DNA of 64,000 nt from Myxococcales bacterium (lineage in GTDB: Bacteria; Myxococcota_A; Polyangia; Nannocystales; Nannocystaceae). Below the pieces are notes generated by a model. The model did not search any database and was not told the origin of the DNA. It saw only the letters and a program-made list of their open reading frames with translations. Positions 1-7,750 of the stretch are shown here, in pieces (position 1 is the first letter of the stretch; each line of letters starts with the position of its first letter). A program made the translations under genes and the position numbers. The stretch spans positions 248,001 through 312,000 of the forward strand of contig JACKDU010000006.1 in assembly GCA_020633335.1 (NCBI GenBank). The letters are read 5' to 3'.

Positions 1-790
1 CGCGGGCGTCGATGTACTGCACCGGATCGGTGGGTGCGCCCGGGGCGATCATCGGCCCGCCGCGGGCGACCCGGACGGGCCAGTAGGTGAAGCGATCGGT
101 GGGATCGCCGGGGCCGACGATGAGCCCGGGGCGGACGTTGGCGGTCCGCCCGGGCATCGCGGCCTCGGCCGCCGCCTCACAGAGCGCCTTGAGCGGCCCG
201 TAGGTCTCGCCGGTGACCTCCTCGACGCTCGGATCGTCGAGCTCGCCGACCGCGTCCCCCTCGTCGAGGCCGACCTTGCCGACCTCGGCGTAGACCGAGA
301 TCGACGAGATGAAGATGTAGTGATCGGCCGCCGCGGCGAGGAGGGTCGCGGACTCGCGGACGTGGCGCGGGACGTAGCCCGAGGTGTCGATCACGGCCCG
401 CCAGCGGCGGCCGGCCTTGACCGCGGCCGCGAGCTCGCCGAGGTCCTCCTTGCGATCGCCGCGGAGCTTCTCGACGTCGGGGAAGAGGTGCGGGTTGGTC
501 TTTCCGCGGTTGAAGAGGGTCACCGTGTAGCCCCGGGCCTGCGCGGCCTCGACGATGTGGGGGCCGAGGAAGCCGGTGCCGCCGAGGATGAGGAGGGTCT
601 TCGCGTCGCTCTCCGGCGCTCCGCCGGCGCCCTCGCCCGCGCTCGGGCTCGGACGCGAGGCGCCGCCGCTGGCCTCGGGGCCCGCGCTCCCGCCCTCCGA
701 GGGCCGCGTGCGGCAACCGGCGAGGGCGGCGAGGGAGGCGAGGGAGGCTGCGAGGGAGGCGCGGAGGACGAGGCGGCGCTTGATCGGCAT
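1..790 (-). CDS. NAD-dependent epimerase/dehydratase family lipoprotein (partial, runs off left edge)
   Basis: The gene starts at the ATG at 788-790 on the minus strand and stays open to base 1, so about 263 N-terminal codons are seen and the stop lies outside. It begins with a basic stretch (KRRLVLR), a hydrophobic segment and a lipobox ending LAGC, so it is probably exported and lipidated. The RR pair would also suit a Tat signal. A Ser/Gly/Ala-rich linker follows. The mature part opens with a Rossmann motif, LILGGTGFLGPHIVEAA, and continues with FNRGKT, a DTSGYVPRHV segment and an SSISVYAE segment typical of epimerase/reductase relatives of SDR type, with YGPLKALCE as the likely YxxxK catalytic pair. 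The substrate is unknown. An exported NAD-dependent protein is unusual but is known among Tat-exported oxidoreductases. Confidence 0.75.
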   Translation of the reverse strand, partial: MPIKRRLVLRASLAASLASLAALAGCRTRPSEGGSAGPEASGGASRPSPSAGEGAGGAPESDAKTLLILGGTGFLGPHIVEAAQARGYTVTLFNRGKTNPHLFPDVEKLRGDRKEDLGELAAAVKAGRRWRAVIDTSGYVPRHVRESATLLAAAADHYIFISSISVYAEVGKVGLDEGDAVGELDDPSVEEVTGETYGPLKALCEAAAEAAMPGRTANVRPGLIVGPGDPTDRFTYWPVRVARGGPMIAPGAPTDPVQYIDAR

Positions 791-897
791 CAGCGCTTGG
801 ACCGTCGGCGCGGGCGCCTGGGTTTCGCGCCCGGGGACGTGCGGGGCCTCTCTCCGCCGCCGCAAACACACGCCGCCGCCGGCGGGTCGGAGCCTCG

Positions 898-2160
898 GTG
901 AGCCGCCCGATCGCCGCCCTCGACCGCCTCGTCGGCCTTGAGCCGGACGAGCGCGGCTTCCTCCTCCGGGTGATCGTCGTCTACGGGCTGGTCCTCACCG
1001 CCTACTACATGCTGCGGCCGCTCCGCGACGCGCTCGCGCTGGTCGGCGGCAGCGGGCGCCTCCCATGGCTCTTCACCGCGACCTTCGTCGGCATGCTCCT
1101 GGCGGCGCCGCTCCTCGGTTGGGCGGCCGCGCGCCTCGGTCGCGCGCGGCTGATCCCCGCGGTCTACGGGGTCTGCGCGCTGGTCCTCGTCGGCCTCTGG
1201 ATCGCCCTCGCGGTCGGCCCGCGCGAGGCCGCGACCGCGGCGTTCTTCGTCTGGATCTCGATCTTCAACCTGGTCGCCGTCTCGCTCCTCTGGTCGGTGG
1301 TGGTCGATCGCCTGAAGACCGCGCAGGCGAGCCGCCTGGTCGGCCTGGTGGCGTTCGGCGGCTCGCTCGGGGCGATCGTCGGGCCGGCGCTCGCGGCCCT
1401 GGTTGCGACCTACCTGGTCGCCGAGCACCTCCTCCTGGTCGCGGCGCTCCTCCTCGTCGTCACCCTCGTGGTCGGCGCGCCGCTCTGGGCCGCCGATCGG
1501 GGCGAGGGGGAGCCCCTCGGGGGGGGCCCGCTCGAGGGCTTCGGCCAGCTCGTGCGCTCGCCGCTCCTGGTCGGGATCAGCCTCTACCTCCTGCTCATGA
1601 CCAGCACCTCGACGGTGGTCTACTTCGCGCAGGCGACGATCCTCGAGCGGAGCGTCGCCGGCGACGGCGAGCGGACGACGGTCCTGGCGGCGATCGATCT
1701 CGCGGTCAACGTCCTCGCGCTGGCGACCCAGGGGCTCTTCACCGGCCGCCTCCTCCGCCGCTTCGGCCTCGCGCTGCCGCTGGCGAGCCTGCCGGTGGTC
1801 AGCGCCCTCGGCCTCGGGGTCCTCGGGGCGGCGCCGACCCTCGCCGTCGTCGCGGTCCTCCAGGTGCTCCGCCGGGCGCTCGGCTATGCGGTCGCCAAGC
1901 CGGCGCGCGAGGTCCTCTTCACCGCGCTCCCGCGCTCGGCTCGCTACAAGGCGAAGGGGCTGATCGACACCGTCGTCTACCGCGGCGGCGACGCGGCCGC
2001 GGGCTGGGCCTTCGCCGGGCTCGGCGCGCTCGGGCTCGGGCTCGGCGCGATCGCCTGGGTCTGCGCCCCGCTCGCGCTCCTCTGGGCGCTCCTCGGCTGG
2101 CGCCTCGGCGCCTCGGCCGAGGGTGGCCAGGAGAGCATGTCCGATCGAGCAGGCGCGTGA
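898..2160 (+). CDS. MFS-type transporter related to the NTP/NDP exchange (NTT) family
   Basis: 420-residue integral membrane protein with about twelve hydrophobic segments. The N-terminal region contains YYMLRPLRDALAL, close to the characteristic first-helix motif of the bacterial/plastid ATP:ADP antiporter-like family, and the overall helix pattern is MFS-like. It may move nucleotides or another small anion across the inner membrane; substrate prediction from this motif alone is weak because many free-living bacteria carry NTT-like MFS proteins of unknown cargo. The start is a GTG at 898; no strong ribosome site is visible. It ends 15 nt before the stop of the convergent gene at 2176. Confidence 0.8.
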   Translation: MSRPIAALDRLVGLEPDERGFLLRVIVVYGLVLTAYYMLRPLRDALALVGGSGRLPWLFTATFVGMLLAAPLLGWAAARLGRARLIPAVYGVCALVLVGLWIALAVGPREAATAAFFVWISIFNLVAVSLLWSVVVDRLKTAQASRLVGLVAFGGSLGAIVGPALAALVATYLVAEHLLLVAALLLVVTLVVGAPLWAADRGEGEPLGGGPLEGFGQLVRSPLLVGISLYLLLMTSTSTVVYFAQATILERSVAGDGERTTVLAAIDLAVNVLALATQGLFTGRLLRRFGLALPLASLPVVSALGLGVLGAAPTLAVVAVLQVLRRALGYAVAKPAREVLFTALPRSARYKAKGLIDTVVYRGGDAAAGWAFAGLGALGLGLGAIAWVCAPLALLWALLGWRLGASAEGGQESMSDRAGA

Positions 2161-2175
2161 GCGCCCTCGCCGGGA

Positions 2176-3600
2176 TCAGCGGCGGCGCCGGGCGGCGAGG
2201 CCGAGGAGGCCGCCGAGGAGCCAGAGCGCGCTGGTCGGGGCGCGGCCGTCGGTGCTGCAGGCGCAGCCCTCGGGCTCGCCGGTCTCGCCGGTGTCGCCGG
2301 CGGTCGCGCTCCCGGTGCCCGCGGCGCTGGTGCCCGCCGAGCCCTCGCCGGTGCCGCCGGTGCCGTCGCCGGTGCCGCCGGTGCCCGCGTCGGTGTCGGT
2401 GCCCGCGTCGGTGTCGGTGCCGGCCGCGGGCGGCTCGGTGCCGACGTAGAGGGTGACCTCGTCGTAGCCGATGTTGCGGTCGTGATCGATCGCCTGGACG
2501 CGGACGACGTAGGTGCCCATCGGCAGGGAGCCGAGCGCCCACTTGGTCTCGGAGGTGAAGGCCGGGCTCTCGTCGAGGAGGATCGCGTCCTTGTAGATCA
2601 TGATCTTCCAGCCGGCGCCCTCGTGGTCGTCCGTGACCTCAGCCTCGACGACGATGTTCTCGCCGGGGGTGATGATCGACGGGTCCTCGGGGCTGAGGAT
2701 CGTCACCGTCGGCGCCACCGTGTCCGGGCTGTTCGGGCCGAAGTAGGCCATGAGCTCGGCGTCGTCGTTCTGGGCGTCGCCGCCGCAGAAGACGTCGTGG
2801 GTGCCCTTGCAGTTGATCGGGCCGGTGGCGGCGTTGTAGGGCGTGCACTCGGTCGACCAGACCTTGGTCCCGCTGCTCGCGTAGGGGTACATGATGTGCT
2901 GCTGGCCGTCGATGTGGGCGAGGCCGAAGGCGTGGGCCGCCTCCTGCAGCGCGGTCGTCCCCATCAGGCTGGAATTCGAGCTCGCGCCGGTGAACGCGAG
3001 GGTGGTGTCGCGCCACCAGCGATCGCCGCAGTCCGAGGAGCAGGAGACCCCGAGGACGCCGTTGGGGAGGCCGACGTCGGTCGGTCGCCCGCCCATCATC
3101 ACCATCTGGTAGGGGAGCTCGGGCGGCGGCGCCTTCTCGTAGACCACCCGGATCCCGTAGGGCTCCATCCGGCTGGCGAAGATCTCGATCATCGCCAGGG
3201 CGGCGGCCTCGGTCCCTTTGTAGCCGGGGTAGGTGATCTTGCCGTTGAAGCAGGAGGACTGCATCAGCGCCGAGTTGTTGCCGCCGCTCATCTCCCCGCC
3301 GTAGAAGTTGAGGAACATCGTCCCGCGGTGGGGCTCGAAGTCCCAGGCGGCGACCGCCGCGTCGGGGTCGGGGTCGGCGAAGAGCTCCGGAGGGCCGATT
3401 ACGTCGTCCGCGACGATCCAGCCGCGCTCCTCCACCATCGCCTCGAAGTCAGCGCGGCGGGCCGCGATCTCATCGTCGCTGAGCTCGGGGACCTCGGTCA
3501 CGGGGTTGCCAAAGAGCGTCCGCCCGATGGGGGCGTCTGCGGCGGCGACCGTCGGGGCTCCAACGAGGCCGAGGGAGAGGAGGACCAGGGCGAGGCGCAT
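2176..3600 (-). CDS. Secreted metzincin-like protein with MYXO-CTERM sorting tail
   Basis: 474 residues from the ATG at 3598-3600, chosen because it opens a clean signal peptide (MRLALVLLSLGL, cleavage near AAA-D); the frame stays open further upstream but with low-complexity sequence. Residues 219-229 read QEAAHAFGLAH, matching the metzincin zinc motif HExxHxxGxxH except that the first His is Gln; a Met-turn-like IMYP follows at 236-239. A repeat of paired cysteines (CSSDCGD) and an Ig-like segment (about residues 310-400, DTVAPTVTILSPED) come next, then a Thr/Asp/Gly-rich linker. The C-terminus is a MYXO-CTERM signal: GCAC, a hydrophobic helix and an RRRR tail, which in myxobacteria directs processing by myxosortase and cell-surface display. 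Convergent with the transporter gene. Activity is doubtful because of the missing ligand. Confidence 0.85.
   Translation of the reverse strand: MRLALVLLSLGLVGAPTVAAADAPIGRTLFGNPVTEVPELSDDEIAARRADFEAMVEERGWIVADDVIGPPELFADPDPDAAVAAWDFEPHRGTMFLNFYGGEMSGGNNSALMQSSCFNGKITYPGYKGTEAAALAMIEIFASRMEPYGIRVVYEKAPPPELPYQMVMMGGRPTDVGLPNGVLGVSCSSDCGDRWWRDTTLAFTGASSNSSLMGTTALQEAAHAFGLAHIDGQQHIMYPYASSGTKVWSTECTPYNAATGPINCKGTHDVFCGGDAQNDDAELMAYFGPNSPDTVAPTVTILSPEDPSIITPGENIVVEAEVTDDHEGAGWKIMIYKDAILLDESPAFTSETKWALGSLPMGTYVVRVQAIDHDRNIGYDEVTLYVGTEPPAAGTDTDAGTDTDAGTGGTGDGTGGTGEGSAGTSAAGTGSATAGDTGETGEPEGCACSTDGRAPTSALWLLGGLLGLAARRRR
2381..2416. repeat. 18-bp tandem repeat in the linker of the MYXO-CTERM protein
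   Basis: Two perfect head-to-tail copies of an 18-bp unit (2381-2398 and 2399-2416) encode the repeated Gly-Thr-Asp-Thr-Asp-Ala linker on the minus strand. It is flanked by further degenerate GTGCCGCCG-type repeats between about 2340 and 2430. Such linkers commonly vary in length between strains through slippage. Confidence 0.8.
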
Positions 3601-3847
3601 CGCGGCATCGTTGCATGCGGGGCGACGGAGATCCAGGTGCCCGCGCACCCCCAGCAGGGGCGCGCTGGCCGTCGATCCCGTCGCCCGACCGCGGAGTCTC
3701 GGTCGGGGCGGCCTTCCGCCGCCGTCGCCTCGGCCTCCGCCCGGGTACCCCGCGCTCGCTGGGGGTCCCGGCCACCTGGGCTGCGGGCGACGGGCTCGCC
3801 GGCCTCGCCACCCGATCATAGCCGGCGGAGCGCGGCCCGCCGTGACA

Positions 3848-3867
3848 TCGCCGCGTCGGCGCGGCGA
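3848..3867 (-). terminator. Hairpin downstream of the Spo0M/HEAT gene
   Basis: Perfect 8-bp stem (TCGCCGCG / CGCGGCGA) with a TCGG loop, 22 nt past the stop codon at 3889. No T-tract follows, so it may be an intrinsic terminator of the GC-rich kind or only an mRNA 3' end stabiliser. The rest of 3601-3888 shows no credible gene. Confidence 0.45.
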
Positions 3868-3888
3868 CATCTCGGCGCCTCTCTCGGC

Positions 3889-5412
3889 CTACTCGAGGGC
3901 GTCGCGCGCGGCCTGGGCGATATCGTCCATCGGCCAGCGGGTCAGCTCCTGGAGGAACGCCCGGGCCTCGGGCTCCTCGCTCTGGTGGCGAGCGCCGCCG
4001 AGGACCGCCCAGGCGGTCTGCGAGCTCGGGTCGTTGGCGAGGCGCTGGCGGTAGAGCGGGATCAGCTCGCCGAGCGGGACCACCGAGCACATCCCGAAGA
4101 GCGCGTCGGCCCGGACCTCCGGATCGGGGTCGTTGTCGGCGACCCGGCGGATCAGCGGGGCGAGGCCCGGGAACTCGCCGAGGTTGACGAAATTCCAGGC
4201 GGTCGAGCGCCGGACCTCCTGATCGTCGTCGGCGAGGAGGCGCTCGGCGAGGCCGGCGACCGCCGCCGCCTCGTCTTCGTCGAGCCACTGCAGGTTCTGG
4301 CCGATCTCCTTGCGGACGCGGGCGCTCGGGCTCTGGAGGTGGCGGCGGTAGACCTCGAGGGTGAGGTCGCCGAGGCCGTAGTGGTGGCAGAGCGAGAGGG
4401 TGCTGATGCAGGCGGCCTGGACCTCGTCGCTGGGGTCGCTCTCGGCGAGCTGGGCGACCGCCTTCATCAGCTTCTTGTTGTCGCGGAAGTCGCTGAAGGC
4501 CGAGACCACGGCGGCCCGGACCGCGGGGACCGAGTCGCCGAGCATCGACTCGAGGACCGCGAGCTTGCCGCGGAACTTGTCCTCGGCGGCGAAGCGGAGC
4601 TGGGTCGCGACCTCCTCGCGGACCTCGGGATCGGGCGAGCGGGCGAGCTCCTTGATCAGCGGGAGCGCGCCCTCCTCGGCGAACTTGGCGGCCGCGGTGA
4701 TCACCTCGCGGAGGAAGTCGCGGTCGAGCGTCCGCTGGCCGGCGAGCTCGTGGAGGAGCTTGATGTGCTCCTTGCGGGCGCGGCCGTCGAGGAGGTTGGC
4801 CCAGGTCTCGAGGGCGCGCTTGCGGACATCGGCGGAGCCGGTGCGGATCATCCCGGCGAGGATCGGCTCGAGGACCTGGAGCTCGTCGCGCTCCTCGTAG
4901 CAGGCGAGGTTGACCTCGTGGAGCGCCTCGCAGAGGTCGTCCTCGTCGTGGCTGCGGAGGTCGGGCCAGCGCTCGTAGCACTCCTCGAGCGAGAGGCCCC
5001 CGCCCGCGCCCTCGACGATCTTCAGGGTCGCCTCGGCGGTCGGGTCGGCGACCTTGGGGATGTCGGCGGCCGCGAGGATCTTGTAGGAGACGCCGTCGCC
5101 GCTCGGGTCGAGGTCGTCGGGGAGCTTGAAGCGGAAGTCGAAGTCGCGGGTCGACTCCGCGGGGATCGACTCGCCCTGGGCGAGGGTGTGCTCGAGGACC
5201 GTGCGGGTGTCGATCTCGGGGAGCGACGAGCCCTCCTTCGAGCGGACCAGGATGTACTGGAGGCGGAGGGTGAGGGCGGTGAGGGTGAGCGCCTTCTTGC
5301 CGCCGTGGAGGGTGAGGCGGCCGGCGAGGATCCCGCCGGCCGGCGCTTGGGTGGCGTCGAGGGTGAGCTCGAGCTTGGTGCCGCCGCCGAAGAGCTTGTT
5401 GAGTAGACCCAT
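3889..5412 (-). CDS. Arrestin-like/Spo0M domain fused to HEAT-type repeats
   Basis: 507 residues from the ATG at 5410-5412, preceded by a GGAGA ribosome site 7 nt upstream. The first ~130 residues (MGLLNKLFGGGTKLELTLD onwards) match the Spo0M/arrestin-like beta-sandwich seen in bacterial sporulation-control proteins: alternating beta strands with LTLHGGKKALTLTALTLRL and RDFDFRFKLPDDL. From about residue 150 the protein becomes an alpha-helical solenoid of some ten HEAT-like repeats (for example SADVRKRALETWANLL and DPEVREEVATQLRFAAED). No signal peptide, so cytoplasmic; probably a scaffold or adaptor. Spo0M proteins are usually about 250 residues, so the repeat extension is unusual. It stands alone, with a possible -10 (TACTCT) about 40 nt upstream. 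Confidence 0.75.
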   Translation of the reverse strand: MGLLNKLFGGGTKLELTLDATQAPAGGILAGRLTLHGGKKALTLTALTLRLQYILVRSKEGSSLPEIDTRTVLEHTLAQGESIPAESTRDFDFRFKLPDDLDPSGDGVSYKILAAADIPKVADPTAEATLKIVEGAGGGLSLEECYERWPDLRSHDEDDLCEALHEVNLACYEERDELQVLEPILAGMIRTGSADVRKRALETWANLLDGRARKEHIKLLHELAGQRTLDRDFLREVITAAAKFAEEGALPLIKELARSPDPEVREEVATQLRFAAEDKFRGKLAVLESMLGDSVPAVRAAVVSAFSDFRDNKKLMKAVAQLAESDPSDEVQAACISTLSLCHHYGLGDLTLEVYRRHLQSPSARVRKEIGQNLQWLDEDEAAAVAGLAERLLADDDQEVRRSTAWNFVNLGEFPGLAPLIRRVADNDPDPEVRADALFGMCSVVPLGELIPLYRQRLANDPSSQTAWAVLGGARHQSEEPEARAFLQELTRWPMDDIAQAARDALE

Positions 5413-5602
5413 CTTCGTTTCTCCGTCTCCGCGCCTGGTCGGCGCGGGCGGAGAGTAACCGACGCGCCCGCGGGCCGCGCTCGAAATCGCAGCGCCGCGG
5501 GGAAGGGCGCTCCGACGGGCGAATACCGGGGCACGCGCGACGGCGAGGCGGGCAGGGCCCGACCTCGCCGTCGTCGCGCTCGCGCTCGCGCCCGCGGATC
5601 GT

Positions 5603-6628
5603 CTACTCGGCGCAGGCGAGGTAGACGTCGACGACCTCGCCGCTGCGGGCCGCGCCGCCCTCGCGGAAGGTGAAGGAGGCCCGCTCGATCCCGCAGTTGC
5701 CGCGGCCGTCGCACTCGACCGCCCGGTGGTACCCGAGCTCGATCGCCTCGACCCCGTAGCTCTCGAGGGGCAGGAGCTCCCAGCCCGAGGAGCGGCGATC
5801 GCCGTCGTGATCGGCCCAGAGGACGAGCTCGCCCCAGCGGGCGTCGCTCGCGGTGATCCGGCCGTCGCCGTCGCTGTCGAGCTCGCCGAGGGCGTCGAAG
5901 CCGTGCTCCGCCCGGCCGCCGGCGGCCATCCGGGTGCCGTTGCCGAAGAGCTCGTGGCCGCCGTCGATCGAGCCGTTGTGATCGCGGTCGAGGGCGAGCC
6001 AGGGGGTCGCGGCGCTCGGCCACTCGGTGCTCGTGCAGGCGCCGGCGCCGGTGATGTCGAAGGCGGCGGCGGCGGCCGTCGGCGCCGCGAAGGTCGGCGC
6101 GCGGCCGTCGAAGGAGAGGACCAGCGGCGTGTTGCAGTCCTCCCAGCCCCAGTAGGGGACGCCCTCGTCGCTGAGGTGGCAGCCCTGGTTGAGCATGAAC
6201 TCGTCGCCGAGGCCGCAGTCGCGGGTCTCGCCCGGCGTGCACTCGGCCCCGACCACGCAGAGCCCCCAGACCAGCGCATCGCCGGCCTTGATGCAGATCT
6301 GGGTGCCCTCCTCGCCGTCGGCGTCGCAGGCCTGGGTCGCGCCCTGGGTCTCGCAGGTGTCGACGAAGCAGGCGCTCCAGGCGTTCTGGTAGGTCATCGG
6401 ATCGCTGGCGCAGAGCTCGACGCCGACCTCGCCGTCGGCGCTGCAGGGCTGGGTCTCGCCCCACTGGTCCTCGCAGGCCTCGCCGGCGTGGCTCGGCGGC
6501 AGCGCCTCTTCCTTCATCATCGCCTCGTCCATCGAGTCGGCGACGTCCTTGTCGGGGAGGCCCTGGTCGCAGGCGACGGTGAACGTGAGGGGGAGGAGGA
6601 GGGCGAGGGCGAGGCGGCGGGTCGTCAT
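5603..6628 (-). CDS. Cys-rich lipoprotein with calcium-binding-like DRDxxGxxDGGHELFG motif (paralogue 1)
   Basis: 341 residues from the ATG at 6626-6628, which gives a canonical lipoprotein signal ending TVAC. The N-terminal half carries two tandem cysteine repeats (TQPCSADGEVGVELC and TQACDADGEEGTQIC) plus a CTPGETRDCG segment. The C-terminal half holds DRDHNGSIDGGHELFG and DSDGDGRITASD, EF-hand/RTX-like acidic loops, followed by WADHDGDRRSSGWELLPL. The same architecture with a shorter Cys region is encoded at 29055-29894, so the two are paralogues. Likely a calcium-binding surface lipoprotein of myxobacterial type; no enzymatic motif is visible. A sigma-54-like element lies just upstream (6645-6659). 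Confidence 0.75.
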   Translation of the reverse strand: MTTRRLALALLLPLTFTVACDQGLPDKDVADSMDEAMMKEEALPPSHAGEACEDQWGETQPCSADGEVGVELCASDPMTYQNAWSACFVDTCETQGATQACDADGEEGTQICIKAGDALVWGLCVVGAECTPGETRDCGLGDEFMLNQGCHLSDEGVPYWGWEDCNTPLVLSFDGRAPTFAAPTAAAAAFDITGAGACTSTEWPSAATPWLALDRDHNGSIDGGHELFGNGTRMAAGGRAEHGFDALGELDSDGDGRITASDARWGELVLWADHDGDRRSSGWELLPLESYGVEAIELGYHRAVECDGRGNCGIERASFTFREGGAARSGEVVDVYLACAE

Positions 6629-6644
6629 GGTGCGCCGGTGGATT

Positions 6645-6659
6645 GCATCCACCGTGCCA
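6645..6659 (-). promoter_or_regulatory. Sigma-54-type -24/-12 element upstream of lipoprotein paralogue 1
   Basis: Read on the minus strand the site is TGGCACGGTGGATGC: GG and GC separated by exactly 10 nt, as in sigma-54 promoters (consensus TGGCAC-N5-TTGC, with ATGC here). The GC lies 17 nt before the ATG. The paralogous gene at 29055-29894 has the same element at the same distance. Confidence 0.5.
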
Positions 6660-6669
6660 GCCCTTCATG

Positions 6670-6686
6670 GCGCCCGAATCGGGCGC
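6670..6686 (-). terminator. Hairpin downstream of the aldo/keto reductase pair
   Basis: GCGCCCG and CGGGCGC arms around a 3-nt loop, 87 nt past the stop at 6773 on the minus strand and just upstream of the sigma-54-like element. It could end the reductase transcript. No T-tract. Confidence 0.35.
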
Positions 6687-6720
6687 TCCACGGCCGGCCG
6701 CGAGGTCGCCCTGACAGCCG

Positions 6721-6736
6721 TGTCTCCATGGAGACA
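6721..6736. promoter_or_regulatory. 16-bp perfect palindrome, possible operator
   Basis: TGTCTCCATGGAGACA is fully palindromic and lies in the 144-bp gap between the aldo/keto reductase stop (6773) and the lipoprotein start (6628), about 93 nt upstream of that ATG. Its size and symmetry suit a dimeric regulator, or an activator site for the sigma-54-type promoter below it. No regulator gene adjoins it. Confidence 0.35.
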
Positions 6737-6772
6737 TCGCTCACGTGATCCCCATGACATCGCTGCCCGGAC

Positions 6773-7750
6773 TCAGGGGCGGGCGGCGGCGACGAAGGGG
6801 GCGAGCGCGTCGAAGGGGCGCTGGCGCTCCAGGAGGTCGAGCGCGCGCAGGCTCTCGGCGAGCTGCGCCGGCCGCTTGGCGCCGACCAGCGCGACCGAGA
6901 CCCCGGGCTGGCGGAGCACCCAGGCGAGCGCGAGGGCGGCCGGCGGCGCGCCGATGGCCGCGCCGACCCGCCGCAGCGCCTCGCAGAGCGGCTGCAGGCG
7001 CGACCAGATCGGCTCGGCGAAGCGAGGATCGCGGGCCCGGAGGTCGCTCTCGGGGAAGCGCGGCGGGGCGCCCTCGAACTTGCCGCTGAGGAGGCCGCGG
7101 GCGAGGGGCTCGTAGGCGAGGACGCCGAGGCGCTGGCGCCAGCGACCCTCGCCGTCGATCGCCCCGCAGCGATCCCGGAGCGCGCCCTCGAAGTCGCGGC
7201 GGATCATCGAGTAGGGGGTCTGGAGGGCGGCGATCGGCGCGGCCGCGAGCGCCCGATCGACGAGCTCGGGGCCGGCGTTGCAGAGGCCGTAGGCCCGCAC
7301 CTTGCCGGCCTCGCGGAGCCCCTCGAGGGCCGCGAGCGTCGCCTCGATCGGGGTCTTGGCCTCACATGGCCAATGGGTCAGGAGGAGCGGGATCACGTCG
7401 ACGCCGAGGCGGCGCAGGCTCGCCTCGGCGTCGGCGATCACGTGGGCCGGCGAGAGATCGGAGCGCGGGTGGCCCCCCGGGGTGTCCCAGCGGACGCCGA
7501 CCTTGGTGACGATCGTCGCCTCGTGGCGTCGGGGGCCGAGCGCGTCGGCGAGGAGCGCGTCGGCGTGGCCGCGGCCGTAGAGCGGCGCGGTGTCGAAGCT
7601 CTGGATCCCGCGCTCCCAGGCGAGGTCGATCAGCGCGCGGGCGGCCTCGTCGTCGGCGTCATCGCCCCACCACTCGCCGCCGATCGCCCAGCAGCCGAGG
7701 GTGAGGGCGGCGAGCTGGAGATCGGTGCCGGGGAGGGTGCGGTAGCGCAT
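6773..7750 (-). CDS. Aldo/keto reductase (second gene of pair)
   Basis: 325-residue NADPH-dependent oxidoreductase of the AKR (TIM barrel) superfamily. The N-terminal YRTLPGTDLQLAALTLGCWAIGG and the tetrad Asp/Tyr in FDTAPLYGRG, Lys in IVTKVGV and His in LLTHWPC are all present, as is the C-terminal nucleotide-binding ALAWVLRQPGVSVALVGAKRPAQL segment. The substrate cannot be predicted. The ATG (7748-7750) overlaps the TGA of the upstream reductase by one base (TGATG), so the two are translationally coupled and may act on related substrates. Confidence 0.88.
   Translation of the reverse strand: MRYRTLPGTDLQLAALTLGCWAIGGEWWGDDADDEAARALIDLAWERGIQSFDTAPLYGRGHADALLADALGPRRHEATIVTKVGVRWDTPGGHPRSDLSPAHVIADAEASLRRLGVDVIPLLLTHWPCEAKTPIEATLAALEGLREAGKVRAYGLCNAGPELVDRALAAAPIAALQTPYSMIRRDFEGALRDRCGAIDGEGRWRQRLGVLAYEPLARGLLSGKFEGAPPRFPESDLRARDPRFAEPIWSRLQPLCEALRRVGAAIGAPPAALALAWVLRQPGVSVALVGAKRPAQLAESLRALDLLERQRPFDALAPFVAAARP

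Noticed and set aside
177..869. 230-codon minus-strand frame at the left edge
   Set aside because: Arg/Pro-rich frame; the real gene is a different minus-strand frame starting at 790 with a Rossmann motif.
2381..2416. Possible CRISPR-like repeat
   Set aside because: Only two tandem 18-bp units with no spacers, inside the coding linker of a MYXO-CTERM protein.
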